64,000 nucleotides of DNA from Mucidula mucida (GCA_015501055.1 JADNYV010000096.1:62001-126000), one strand, 5' to 3'. Counted from the stretch's first letter, positions 33,618-44,304 are shown. The notes: generated from the letters alone by a model not told the origin. Numbers and translations: made by a program.

Positions 33618-35004
33618 ATGTCTGAAGTAGCACAACTTGCTGATATAACGACTATTTCCTCCTCCACTGAGGTAGAGCCCTTTAATCTTGTTATTGGGAA
33701 TGTCCTGGTTCGTTAACCTATATGCCTCATTTCCACTGCCTTACTATCCTAATTCTAGGGACTCGATGCTCTGGAGTATCATCTGGGATTGTCCAGAGGA
33801 GAAATCACGAGGTACACGGACATCATGACCACACCGCGTACGACCTCTACACATTTCAAAGGATCCAAAGTCTCATATTTATTAGTTCATCGCGACATGA
33901 TCAATCTCTTCAAGTCCAATTCGTGGACGCTTCTTCCTCCTTTGGATGTCATCAAAACGATGTGGGACTTGTTCGAATATAATCAGAGCCTATCAACGAC
34001 AACGCTTGCCAGGAGGAAGTTCACTCAGGTAAGTTCCAACTCAGAAAGTAAGCGCGCTCAACTGATTTTACTGCTAGGACTTGCCGGAAAAACCGGTGAA
34101 CCCGTACCAATACGAACTCTTGCCTGTCTGTACTCCAGACAAGCTCCCCATCTATATCCGCGACAAGCGTTACGACTATCCTTACAGCAATCTTCCTCGC
34201 ATCGAAACTTCAATCCATCCGTGCTTTGTCATCAAGTCGGTTTGCCACTACATCGCTGAAGGCAACTTGGACTATGCTCCCAATTCACTCATCGCCAACC
34301 GGCATTGGAGACGCTTGATTTCCGAGATTGGCATCACCTCTTCGCTCGCTATAAATCTCTCGTGGTTGCATGGGACTTGGAATGACTATCCGGAGCGTCC
34401 TGCAGTCGCTGCCCGCCCGGATCCCGTACCCATTGTCGCATCATCAAACGAGGAGAATACAGAGGACGAGAACGACGACTACACGACTGACGAACCACGC
34501 GACCTGTATGATCCCCGTGCGCTGTTCGTGCTTCAGGCCATGGATGCGTACATGGCGAAACATGATAAACGTATTGAGGTTGAGCAGGCAGAAAGGGAAA
34601 CCCAACGTACTCCCCCCGTCGCCGAGCAGGCAATTCACTCAGACTCGTCCCTAGAGTCTATCAACTCCACCGACGTGCAGCCACCCACCACCGTGCCACC
34701 GCGGCGGTCTCAGCGTGTGAAGCCGACTAATGTTGTGCAGCCTGCTCTTGCGTCTAAGAAGCGAGCGAGGGCGGCAGTCTCCAGTTCTGCGAGTTCCAGT
34801 TCTGCGAGTTCCATCGACGAGTCACCGTCAAAACGGCAGCGTTCGACTAAGAAGGAGGCTCCGAAGAAGACGTCTTCAGCTCGCAGTTCGCCCGCAGGGG
34901 ATGCTTATACATCTCCGTTGCCTCCTTCAGGGCATGATTCTACAGCGCCGCCGCCTCCTGTAGTACGTAGGTCCGCGCGGACGCGTAAGGTTGTTTCTCG
35001 ATAG
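33618..35004 (+). CDS. Unnamed family protein, tandem copy 3
   Basis: Exons 33618-33707, 33759-34028, and 34078-35004. The protein is identical to copies 1 and 2; the single G-to-T difference at 34998 is silent (Ser). Its 3' flank is unique sequence, so its terminator and UTR differ from those of copies 1 and 2, which run into the next unit. Confidence 0.85.
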
Positions 35005-35143
35005 ATATTGAATAATCATACCTTACTTATGTATCTCTACTGTATCTACTTCTGTTGGTGTATCACGTGTATCATTATTAGACAGATCGTTCCACGTTTA
35101 GTAGCGCTTCCACGAGAAAGAGAAAAAAGCGCAATCATTGCAT

Positions 35144-35169
35144 CACGTGGTGAGTCAGCCCGATTGGGC
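35144..35169 (+). promoter_or_regulatory. E-box plus near-palindrome upstream of the truncated copy
   Basis: CACGTG at 35144-35149 and GCCCGATTGGGC at 35158-35169 have nearly the same spacing to each other and to the ATG at 35249 as in the tandem units. Flanking bases have diverged. Confidence 0.5.
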
Positions 35170-35248
35170 GGCCAAACACAGTGTTAGCTTTAAACCACCA
35201 TCATCGACCCTCATTTACAATTTTCTACCACGTTCTAATTGTGATGCC

Positions 35249-35462
35249 ATGTCTGAAGTAGCTCGACTCTGCGACGTCACGACTGTACCAGGCTCCGCCG
35301 AGGTAGAGGCTTTCAATTTCATTATTGGCAACGTTCCGGTTTGTTAGCTCGCATCTCTCACTTCCATTGCCTCATTTTGTCAACTTTAGGGACTTGATGG
35401 CCTAGAATATCATCTGGGAATGTCGAGGGGAGAGATCTCGGATCACACGGAGATGATGAGAA
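35249..35462 (+). pseudogene. Truncated copy of the tandem-array gene family
   Basis: The ATG at 35249 gives MSEVARLCDVTTVPGSAEVEAFNFIIGNV. A donor/acceptor pair at the family position follows (intron about 35339-35389), then GLDGLEYHLGMSRGEISDHTEMM. Similarity stops abruptly at about 35462, in the middle of the second exon. The sequence that follows is unrelated to the family. This copy is the outer relic of the array and shows that the family has been at this site longer than the perfect triplication. Confidence 0.85.
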
Positions 35463-35903
35463 AAAACTGGATCTCATTGTGTATCACAGCGGCGCAGATA
35501 CTAGCTTTACCCAGCCATGGATGGAATTAGATCTCACACCTTCATCACCAACTTTCGCCGACCTCCAGAGCGCCGTTGTACACTTCCGAAGCGTTGGTCG
35601 GGTGACACCTCCGGTATTCATGCAGCGTATCCCTTTGGAGCATATTGTGGGAATGACCTGCCAGTCATGTCTTAAATATAAGTGTGAGTATGAAGGGTTG
35701 AACATGTGGTGGAATGAAAACTCGTAGACTTTCGCCCAGAGATGTACATAGATTGTTCGCGATAAGTATTCCGCTGTATCACGTCCAAATCAGGTCTATT
35801 TGTATTCTCCGCCGCGTTCCCCTTTGATTTTGACACCGGCTCGAAAGCTAAACAGCATTCATATACACCCTAATCCTACGTCAACCTTACCTCCCGCCCC
35901 AAG

Positions 35904-36646
35904 ATGATGCCCGAGTACGCGCCATATGCCTCTTTCACGACGCTCGCGCAGGGTCTTGCTCAGCTCGCGGCTGGAAATGGGTCTTCAATTTACCAGATGC
36001 AACTTGACAGCGCGCCGTTCGAGTGTGGTTCTTCCAACTCAACCTCCACGTACCTGAATACCTTGGAAGTGCTCGTTGCTGTTTCATGTGGCGATGGCGT
36101 GGAGATTACAGACTCTGTTACGGAACTCCAGGATTACTGGACGGAACTCAGCAGTATATCGTCTTTTGCTGACGCTATGATATGGGTGCGCGCCACTTGC
36201 GCGTATGGTGTTTCCTTGTTCGTTCTTATGATATCTGATATTGTGCAGAGGATGGAAAGTTCATCGCGAAGACCGCTTCTTGGGACCTGTCTCTGGGAAC
36301 ACGAGTTTCCCGCTGCTCTTCATCGGTAACACAGCGGACCCAGTAACGCCCCTTGCTTCGTAAGTCATGTTCATATCTTGCTTCGGTTTAACGCCTATTC
36401 GACAGAGCGAAAAAGACTTCGGCTGGCTTCCCCGGATCTGCCGTCTTAACGTTGAATGCGCCTGGTGTACGTCACCTAGTCTTTTGCTGTGTTCAATCCT
36501 AATCGTTCATGTAGCACACTTCATTTACAGCGTCATCTACGTGTATTCAGTCGTACATTCGGAGTTACTTTTTGAATGGAACTCTTCCGGAGGACGGTAT
36601 TGTATGTGAAATTGAGGCTGAGTTGTTCCCTTCTGCTACCTCTTGA
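35904..36646 (+). pseudogene. TAP-like alpha/beta hydrolase, C-terminal half only
   Basis: Four exons join in frame from the ATG at 35904 to the stop at 36644-36646. Introns lie at about 36206-36250, 36361-36404, and 36465-36514. Signatures are FTTLAQGLAQLAAGNGSSIY, FADAMIWVRATCAGWKVH, FPLLFIGNTADPVTPLASA (catalytic Asp), and LNAPGHTSF (catalytic His), then TCIQSYIRSYFLNGTLPEDG. This is the C-terminal part of secreted prolyl-aminopeptidase-like enzymes (TAP domain) common in mushrooms. The N-terminal half with signal peptide and the GxSxG serine is absent. The protein therefore cannot be an active hydrolase. The break lies between 35463 and 35900, next to the breakpoint of the truncated family copy. 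Confidence 0.75.
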
Positions 36647-36893
36647 TTGAACACGGACATCTATTTAATTTATGTATCCCAAATGTATCGTCATATTTTA
36701 ATGGATCTGTCCGTGAAGAGGACTTGAAGCTCGCCCGGCTGTCGGCGGAGCGGACCCGTTTTCTCTTCTCTTACCGCCATCATCGATGCAGCCAGTGCAG
36801 CACTGATCCTTCTTCCTTCCTGTCAACAACCATGTCAAGTAAAGAGAACTCGGCGAATATGTAGACGTCTCCCGACGACGACGAAGAGAGACC

Positions 36894-37268
36894 GTGCACA
36901 CACACTCGGGGGGTGCACACGCACACCCGGGCGGACTGCCGTGCGATGAAGATGCCAAAATTGGGAATTGATCTGTGGCGCCGGTTAGGGTTAGGGTAGG
37001 TTAGGGTGAGTTGGTGACTCCGCGCGCGCTAGCGCGCCCAACACTTAGGCTTCGGGTATCCACTTAGGCTTCGGATACCCAAAGCCTAAGTGTTGCAGGT
37101 TAGGGTTCGTGGTTAGGGGCGGTTAGCGGTGAATATAAATCTTCTCAAGTGGGGCGGGATGAGGAGCGCGTGGTGGAAATATCAGCATGGTGTACAAATA
37201 TGGTAATTATTGTCATGTGTTCACATGGACCACTATGGGTGTGCACCCCCCAGTGTGAGTGTGCGCGC
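36894..37268. repeat. Inverted-repeat element with telomere-like core, copy 1
   Basis: The left end (GTGCACACACACTCGGGGGG at 36894) is the inverted partner of the right end (CCCCCCAGTGTGAGTGTGCG, about 37246). The core has GGTTAGGGTTAGGGTAGGTT near 36982, a short palindromic CTTAGGCTTCGG block, and more TTAGGGG-like pieces. Copy 2 at 37387-37808 has the same order of blocks. It is non-coding. Confidence 0.7.
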
Positions 37269-37386
37269 TGTGAGCCGGTATGAATGTGGTGATAGCTGTA
37301 CATACTCGACAATGAATGCAAGCCATTAGTAATTAGGCAACCCTCATAGCGGAACCGGACCGAATTCAAGTCGCCAAAAGACAGCC

Positions 37387-37808
37387 TGAGTGTTTACATC
37401 TATCACCACTTTCGCACCGAGTCGGACCGTGCACACTCACACTACCCGGGCGCACTGCCACGCACAGGAAATGCCAAAAATGGTAATTGATATCCTGTTT
37501 GTTGTATGGCGCCGGTTAGGGTAAGGTAGGTTAGGGTGAGATGGTGACTCCGCTGCGCGCGCCAGCGCGCCCAACACTTAGGCTTCGGGTACCAGGGTTA
37601 GGGGTTAGGGGTTCGGGTCGGTTAGTGGTGAATATATATGTTCTCGGGTGGGGCGGGATGAGGGGCGCGTGGCGGGGATGAACATACTGTCCAAATTTGG
37701 TAATTATTTCCATGTGTCAGCAGGGACCACTGTGGGTGTGCACCCACCAGTGTGAGTGTGCGCGCTTTGAGTGGGTACAAAAGTGGTGATAGTTGTATAT
37801 ACTCGGAC
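37387..37808. repeat. Inverted-repeat element with telomere-like core, copy 2
   Basis: Ends pair over about 60 bases: the left reads TATCACCACTTTCGCACC near 37401, and the right reads GTACAAAAGTGGTGATAG near 37777. Inner GTGCACACTCACAC pairs with GTGTGAGTGTGCGC. The core repeats that of copy 1 (GGTTAGGGTGAG, CAACACTTAGGCTTCGGGTA, GTTAGTGGTGAATATATAT). The two copies are direct repeats about 500 bp apart. A non-autonomous DNA transposon is the simplest reading; I could not fix the target duplication. Confidence 0.7.
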
Positions 37809-39707
37809 AGTCTCTCGTGCCTAGTCCAAAGGGTTGGTCCATCATCGGGGACCTCTCCAAGGAAAAGTAATGGGTGACTTGGGTGAAATGGGGAAAACAA
37901 TACGGTGGAAGCCCTTCACAATTCCATCCAGCAGCTCATCAGTTGATATAGGTGGTGTCCCATCTACGTGCTCCTTACCACCCTTGCCATTCTCAGTGAT
38001 CTCACCTCTGCAGAAGGACGTGCTCCATTATCTGCTGCAAGCCTCATTCCCAATGGACGGGGCAATCCAATCCAGCTCTTCCCATATGACGACTCGACGA
38101 ACTCGTTGTGAACTTGTGCATTGGGTAGCAGTCAGATGCTGGAGTTGTATACATCCAGGAGCAGGAGATCAGCAAGTCAGAAACCCCAAAAAGTCTTTAT
38201 GGATATCCACGAGTACGTTGCAGCACTGACATTTGGGCTTCTGCTCATGCTTTACAATAACAGTGCGTCGATTATCCTGGGAAGTGCGTATGGCTAAGAT
38301 CTACAAGTTGCCAAGGTAGAAACAACCGTGATTGTCTCTGTGCAGTGGTGTTTCTTGTTAAAATGTTTCCCATTGTACGTGCCAACCATATTTATTGAAA
38401 CCTCAATCAAACCAAAATGTAGTGTGACATGTAATCCACTGGATGCTAGGAGCTTCATGTCAACAGCACATCTTTTGTTGGAGAGTGTTGACTAAGTCGT
38501 GGGACAGTCTTAGAAAGCTGGTAGATTTACTCTTCTTGCATCCTAAATCAAGGTTGAAGTTTACCGTTAGGCACGCAGCAATTCTTCAACCTTGTATGTA
38601 TCGACTTGTGTATCATGAGAAAACGAGAAGGTTATTCAAATGGATTGTTGTGTCGCTCTACAACCATGACGGTTGTTGCTCATTTGTAATACTTACTCAT
38701 TTGAATTTGGTATCAGCTGGCTTTGAGACCACCATCATTTCACATACTGATTGACAATTTCAACCTGAACTGTTGCTTGACGCGACATACCATTGACTCT
38801 AACCCATAACTGAGGTATCACTCTCAATGTACAACTATTGTGAAGGGCGTCAGACAAGGTTCATCTTGCAGGAGGCAATGCTTGGCGTTGATATCCATTG
38901 TGTGCGTCTCCATAAGTGTACCATTGTTAAATGTACTATAAAGCAGCTTAGTGTCAACCTCACAGGTAGTGCCTTCCTTGGGAAGTGTTCTTTCTTTGAA
39001 GTACGCCTGAATGTAAGACTGAAAATGGAAACTTTCTTGACAAGACCATCATCTCGCGCCGTCTTGAAGTAGAACGGCATATTCAGGAGAGGTCTTGGAA
39101 AATTTATCCTGCCTCAATACAATTGCAATTTCTCTGGCTGACACTGAGTGATGGTGCATTTCAGTGCAAATCTCACCATTGGTGTTCAGTGTCTTGATTA
39201 CATGTGACAATTGACAACAAATGACGTCACATAGATCAAAGATGCCAAAAATTCATCTGTCGGTGGTATCTCTACTCTTGACTGTGATCTTGTTATGTTT
39301 GGACAAGTCGGGTTCTGAATCAAACAGTAATGCTAATCTCTGTCTAACCTTATGCTCAGCCCAGCAACACCATTTTACCCAATTTACTGTGCCACACTGG
39401 CAACTGCTGTCGGAAACGATGAGTACTCGCACCTGCATCATATACCGGCGAGACGTAGGTTAATTTTATGCGGCTCATAACGTCTTATCTCTCCTTCGGC
39501 CAGCCAAAAGTATGACGAAATCAATAAAAGGCATCGTTAACCATCACATGACACCATTGTTATCATTCTGTTTGGCTCTCTGTGTGCACCTATTCGGCTT
39601 TGTTCCCTACAACAAACACCGTGTTCACTAACATTCTATACCATTGGTGTGTTGCTTCTACTATTACATTCTACAACGGACAGCTCATCGCGAACCCTTC
39701 AATAGCC
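37809..39707. other. AT-rich region without a recognisable gene
   Basis: Frames at 37834-38229 and 38443-38754 are open for more than 100 codons but show no domain and no consistent intron structure. Base composition is lower in GC than in the flanking genes. It may be decayed transposon sequence. The last 250 bases hold the promoter of the F-box gene at 39708. Confidence 0.4.
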
Positions 39708-41005
39708 ATGGCTCTCATGATTTCTCCCCATAACACATCCGACCAGGCCCTTGTCTCCGTCTCGTCCAATATTGGGAAATCCCTCGCTCAAGAGCTCCCC
39801 ACGGAACTCGTGTCTTTGATGGCAAACTTCCTTGTACAATCGGCATCCCAGCCCCAACATCCCACATCTTCCACCGATGGTCATTGTCTGCGCAACCTCG
39901 GCGATCTATTGACGGCTACAGCAGTCTGCCAGAAATGGCGTGAATCCATCCTCAACGATGCGCGGCTTTGGACAGAGATAGAATTCACCGCCCAGCGTGC
40001 GCGCGACGTCGACGCCCTCACCAGAGTCCTTGGTCTCTCAAAAGAACTACCGCTACATATCGGTCTCGACTTTGGGCCCACAGTTGCCGGCGAGGACGCT
40101 TTAGATCGGCTCTTGGACGTCTCGTCGCGGTGCGCCAGTCTGGACCTCAAGATCCCGCACGAACTCTACGTTGATCTCGTCAATACTATGCCATGGTTCC
40201 CCAACCTCCGGCGCCTCTCCTACACGCCCATCGGTAAAATGTCTCCCGAAGTCACATATGAAGGTTGCACCCTGTTGACTTGTATCCCTGCATTGGAACA
40301 TTTGCAGATACATGTCGGGGAAGCGTGGCTGCTTCCATTCCAATCCGATCTCGTATCCTTGAAAACCTTGGAGGTTGTGATCAAGTCTGATCCGCGGCTT
40401 CGATGTGGCAACTTGTTTTTCGCTCTCCTTGAGCAGAGCGAGACGATCTGTAACATCACCTTCGACGTGTCATATCCACGGCACATGCAATGGGTCCCAT
40501 CGCGCTTGTTCGTCAACACTAGTGGCAGTCTAAAGACTCGAGAGAGGGAGAGAGGGCGAGCGACGTCCGAACGACCGAACGGGTGAGAGACGCGTCGGGA
40601 AGAGAAATGCCATCGCGCTTGTTCGTCAACACTAGTGGCAGTCTAAAGACTCTTCACTTGAAGCGCGACGCTTTTCGTCTCTTGCCTGATATTTGCCTCC
40701 CCGGTTTAGATTCCCTGTGGGTAGACACGCTCGGGAGAACTGCATCCATGTCTGCAAGAAACCTTCTACCAATCATCATCGACTTGCCCAACAGGAGCAA
40801 CCCACCTTTGACGTCGTTCACCTTTACGCCTGGCGGAGGAACCACTTTATCCGCGATGCCGTCGATATTGCTCTCCATGTGTTTCCGCGGATACACGACT
40901 TGCGCGAGCAATGCTTACCGGAGAGGCGCTATATATGCCGATGTACGCCACCTCATCGAGTCCCGTGTTGCGGCCCTCTCTCTAACTCAACGTGCATCCC
41001 GCTGA
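39708..41005 (+). CDS. F-box protein with an internal duplication/insertion
   Basis: From the ATG at 39708 (MALMISPHNTSDQALV) the product has the mushroom F-box pattern. It reads QELPTELVSLMANFL then LTATAVCQKWRESILNDARLWTEI, followed by leucine-rich repeats (LRRLSYTP, LTCIPALEHLQIHVG). F-box proteins link substrates to SCF ubiquitin ligase. At 40540-40652 an insertion breaks the frame: 70 bases of GA-rich sequence plus a second copy of a 43-base segment. Read straight, the protein ends at a TGA at 40584. If a 53-nt intron 40583-40635 (GTGAGA...CACTAG) is spliced, frame is regained and the protein runs to 41005 (LTQRASR). The C-terminal frame GSLKTLHLKRDAFRLLP continues the repeats. Whether it is functional depends on that intron. 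Confidence 0.75.
40497..40652 (+). repeat. 43-bp direct repeat flanking 70-bp GA-rich filler
   Basis: The segment beginning CCATCGCGCTTGTTCGTCAA is at 40497-40539 and exactly repeated at 40610-40652. Between them, 40540-40609 is low-complexity GAGAG-rich sequence that ends in GAGAAATG. The period is 113 bases. It lies inside the F-box gene. Confidence 0.95.
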
Positions 41006-41330
41006 AGTGTGATTGACACGTCTCCATAAATTCATTTCAGAGTTGACTACTGTCTGTACATTTCCTTCCTCAGTGGTACACTTCAATTCATCATCATCCC
41101 TCCATTGATTGAGATCTAACAGAGCCGGTCAGAGGTGTGAAAGGATTTCCGGAGCAAAGAGCCTACCGTTTGTCCTGTAGGTACAAGTTTAAAGTTCAGT
41201 CACCGCGTCAAACACGAAGCTTACCCGTCATGAAGTCACATTCCTTAGACGCCAGCATACTGACGACCGGGACGATATCTTGGCTAGTTGCTGCTTTCTT
41301 GGGAAGCGGGGTCCGGTCTGCCATCTGACA
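41006..41330. other. Intergenic, 3' ends of F-box gene and minus-strand enzyme fragment
   Basis: Convergent 3' flanks. No coding signal or repeat was noticed. Confidence 0.4.
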
Positions 41331-42440
41331 ATGGATCAGTGATCTTCGGGCATGATGATAAGTAGTGTTTCATACGTATTTTGTAATCCCCTGCAAATCC
41401 CAGCCAGACCGACTACCGAGGGCAGCAACGACGGACTCGACTGTGCTCAGGCTCAATATGAGATAAGCGCGAACGCCAGAAAATGCACCTAACCCGTCGG
41501 GTCCAGCAGCACAGAGTCTACATAATAGATGAGATGACTTTGGATGGATACGGCAGTTGGTTGATACGAACGGGCAAGAAGATTGACTGTAATGTTGTGC
41601 TGGCCGAGTTCCAAGGCTAGTAGAACACTGAGGAAAGCGCAGTCGGATGTGTCTCCTATACTTACCTACGGTCTGCATTAATCCCCGGATAGCAAAGCAT
41701 GCCGCAGTGTACGCCGACAGATGGCGGGACTGAGCTACCGAATTTTGAGAGAAAACGTGGATTATGGACTTTCTAGGCGTACTCACCTTGCAATGCGGAC
41801 ATGGTGGTGAGACTGAAATCTGAAGACGGTAAGAAGGGCGCACTAGATGTCATGTAGCAGGACGAACAGCCGCAAACATGTTGGAATGAGTCTGGGATAC
41901 AACCGAGGCACGTCAGTACACCTTTAGATCTCGAAGAGCTGTCACTCACCACGAGAACAAGGCCATAGATATCTAGAAGATATTAGATGCTGACGGTACA
42001 TATGGTTGAGAAAACACACGATAAAAAGGCAGGACGGCGAGACAAGCATCCCCCGGACGATATCGAAGTTCCATCTCGATAACTATCAGATTCCGCCATC
42101 TTGTTCAACGTGGCGATCTGAAGAACGTTTGCGATGAACGCGTAATACGAAATTTGGACTATCTAAGCAAAAAGTGAGCAATCGCGACAGGACGAAAAGT
42201 CGGTTTCTCTCACTTTAGGCGGTCCCGTCGTCCCACTGGAAGAGCTGTAGAACGCAATCCTGGGTTTTCCCTCTCCTGGCTTGAGTTTAACTTCAGTCGG
42301 ATACACCTCTTCTTCGTCTGGCACTCATCCAGTGAGGCCGGAATCCTGAAGCTGCCGCGTTAAAGAGGCAGAACAACGTCAGATAAATGTGTTCTCCAAA
42401 AAGTCTTCCAATTTTACTCACAGAGTAGCATTCTTCCGTA
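41330..42440 (-). pseudogene. AMP-binding (4CL-like) enzyme fragment with P-loop
   Basis: The minus strand reads VPDEEEVYPTEVKLKPGEGKPRIAFYSSSSGTTGPPK (42330-42210) in one exon. It contains the adenylation P-loop SSGTTG-PPK. Next are IVQISYYAFIANVLQIATLNKM and RYRPGDACLAVLPFYR, an intron and YGLVLV (about 41960). The HxxG-like region typical of 4-coumarate-CoA ligases should follow. Lower down (41370-41850) only scraps can be read, with stops (MTSSAPFLPSSDFSLTTM, then a LALELGQHNITVNLLARS frame). N-terminus and A5-A10 motifs are missing, so the gene is a central fragment. It is the complement of the C-terminal fragment at 21.3-22.4 kb but on the other strand. Confidence 0.65.
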
Positions 42441-42692
42441 TACGTATGCTCCTCCTCTTTTCAATGATAAGGAAGGGATACCGACTAACTTGGTGTCGTT
42501 ATGAGATTATGACTGTGATAGTCCGTGTGCTATGAGATGAAAAATGAATGAATGTGATCATCGTATTGTAAATAAAAAAAAAAGTCCTCGTCCCAAACCA
42601 CTATGTACACCATTATATATATAGCCCAGTATAAAGTAAAACGCGTACGTAGTAAGGAATAAGGAATGAACGCGTGTGCCATAACATCAACA

Positions 42693-43987
42693 TCAAAAGT
42701 AGCTCTGAACAGAGGGCGCCGGAGTACCCGCTCTCGACCCAGTCCTAGACAACGGAAACGGATGGACTCTCCCCCTCTGATATTTCGGTGGCGGAAACGC
42801 CAGAAACACAGACGAAGGCGTAGCGCTGGACTCCCTCCCCACCCGTTGCCTCGCAGTCACAGCCGATCTTGACCGCTGCAGCCCATTCGCTTCCTCCGAA
42901 GAGGCCGCACTCACGGTATGATGCACACTCGCAGACTCCCTTCCAGCTGGCCGCCTCGCATTCACAGCCGATCTTGACCGCTGCAGCCCAGCGCCCACTT
43001 CCCCCGAGACCGCACTCGCATGGCTATGCGACCGATTGTGGCTGCGCGCTTCATTGACTTTCGTGCTTGACTTCCGCGTGAGAGGGAGACTCGGCGCCGA
43101 CGCCTGGGCATTGCCTAGATCATACATCGATCGCGTGATGGGAGGTGGCGGCGGTGGCGCATCATATCTTGGAAGCGGCCGTCTCGGGACAGGCGGTGGT
43201 CGACGTTCCGACTGGGAGCGTTTCAGCGATAGATCCGGAGACGAGGTGGACGTGTTGCGGTAGAGCCGCTCATGGGGAAGGTCCGCCCTCGTCCTCGTCC
43301 TCGTCCTCGTCCTTGACGGCGGCACTTCACGAAGCGGAATCCGCTCTGGAGCGTCAAAATCCATCATCCCATCATCGCCTTCTTGATCCTCCTTCCCCTT
43401 TCCGGTAAGCCGGCCCCATATTCTGCCCAGCGATTTTGGGGTGCTCAGGCGGAACGAAAACTTTTTGCGGCGATCGTCGTCGTCGTCGGCTCCAATGTCC
43501 ATCGTCGACTTGTGCAGCTTCTTCTTCCGCTTCTGCAGCTTGAGCAAAAGGACGGCGGGAGTGGATGCCGGTGACTCTGGCAATGTGCGCGTGCGTTTGT
43601 GGATATTCAGGGGAGCTACATCGCCAAAGCGCCGTCTGTTATTACTAGCCTTGAGGTCGGGGCTGGATGAATTGGAAAAGGGATATTCGGACTCTGCTCG
43701 TGTCAATGTCCAGTCGCTCGAAGAAGTATCGCTGACGCTCTAAACAACAATATTCAGGACGTTTGAACGAAGCGATGAAAATTTCGTACCTTGGAATGGC
43801 GCGTGTAATCGTTAATAATATCCCACGAGACGCTGTCTCCCACCAAAGGTAGCATGAGGTGTTGTGTATTGGGTCGTGTTATGCCTTTGGACTCGAACGT
43901 CGACGCTCTAGAGGACTCAGAACCGGCCATCCAGTGGGCAGGAGGTTGCACAGAACCACGGGAGTTCCATTCGGGCTGGGTGCCCAT
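42693..43987 (-). CDS. Disordered Ser/Arg/Pro-rich protein, two exons
   Basis: Exons 43987-43790 and 43739-42693 (intron 50 nt, phase 0) give 414 residues. I do not recognise the family. The first 65 residues (MGTQPEWNSRGSVQPPAHWM) look folded or conserved. The remainder is low-complexity: a KKFSFRLSTPKSLGRIWGRL basic helix near residue 150, SRTRTRTRTRADLP, a proline run (DAPPPPPPITR), and two tandem 30-residue-scale repeats around GLQRSRSAVNARRPAGRES and GLQRSRSAVTARQRVGRES. No transmembrane segment. Possibly a cytoskeletal or signalling adaptor, but that is a guess. Confidence 0.7.
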
Positions 43988-44304
43988 ATATATGAGTGAT
44001 CAGAACCCACGACTACGACAACTAAGCATCCATCCCCTTGGCGACAAAACGTCTTTCCGCAAGTTCGGTCGTGCTCGTCTTTGATACTACTGTCACACTA
44101 AATGTTTCGCACCGCACCGCTGCACAGTGCAAACGACAGTTGAGCCGAATTAGCGAGTGTGGTCACCACGCCTTCTCTGATTCGTGTGTGAGTTTAGATA
44201 CCAATAAAGTACACAAGAAAGTTCGACATTACTAGAGAAATAAGTTAAGTAACCGATGTCAAATAAGAATCGGAACGACGCGCCATCGCCTATCGCGATG
44301 TCGC
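43988..44304. other. Spacer between two minus-strand genes
   Basis: Promoter of the 43987 gene and 3' flank of the 44305 gene. No other feature seen. Confidence 0.4.

Larger units (their letters stand above)
29599..35028 (+). repeat. Perfect head-to-tail triplication, three 1,810-bp units
   Basis: Units are 29599-31408, 31409-33218, and 33219-35028. Each starts TCCGACAACGATGGCGGTTG and ends after GAATAATCATACCTTACTT. By eye they are identical over their full length, promoter and introns included. The only difference seen is T at 34998 in unit 3 against G in the other two, a silent change four codons from the gene end's stop. Each unit contains one complete gene with its own promoter. The outer junctions (29598/29599 and 35028/35029) share almost no sequence. 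This is either a very recent tandem duplication or concerted evolution; an assembly artefact should also be considered. Confidence 0.95.

Noticed and set aside
36980..37640. TTAGGG-like repeats as a chromosome end
   Set aside because: The repeats are short and degenerate, lie inside paired inverted repeats, and ordinary genes continue on both sides.
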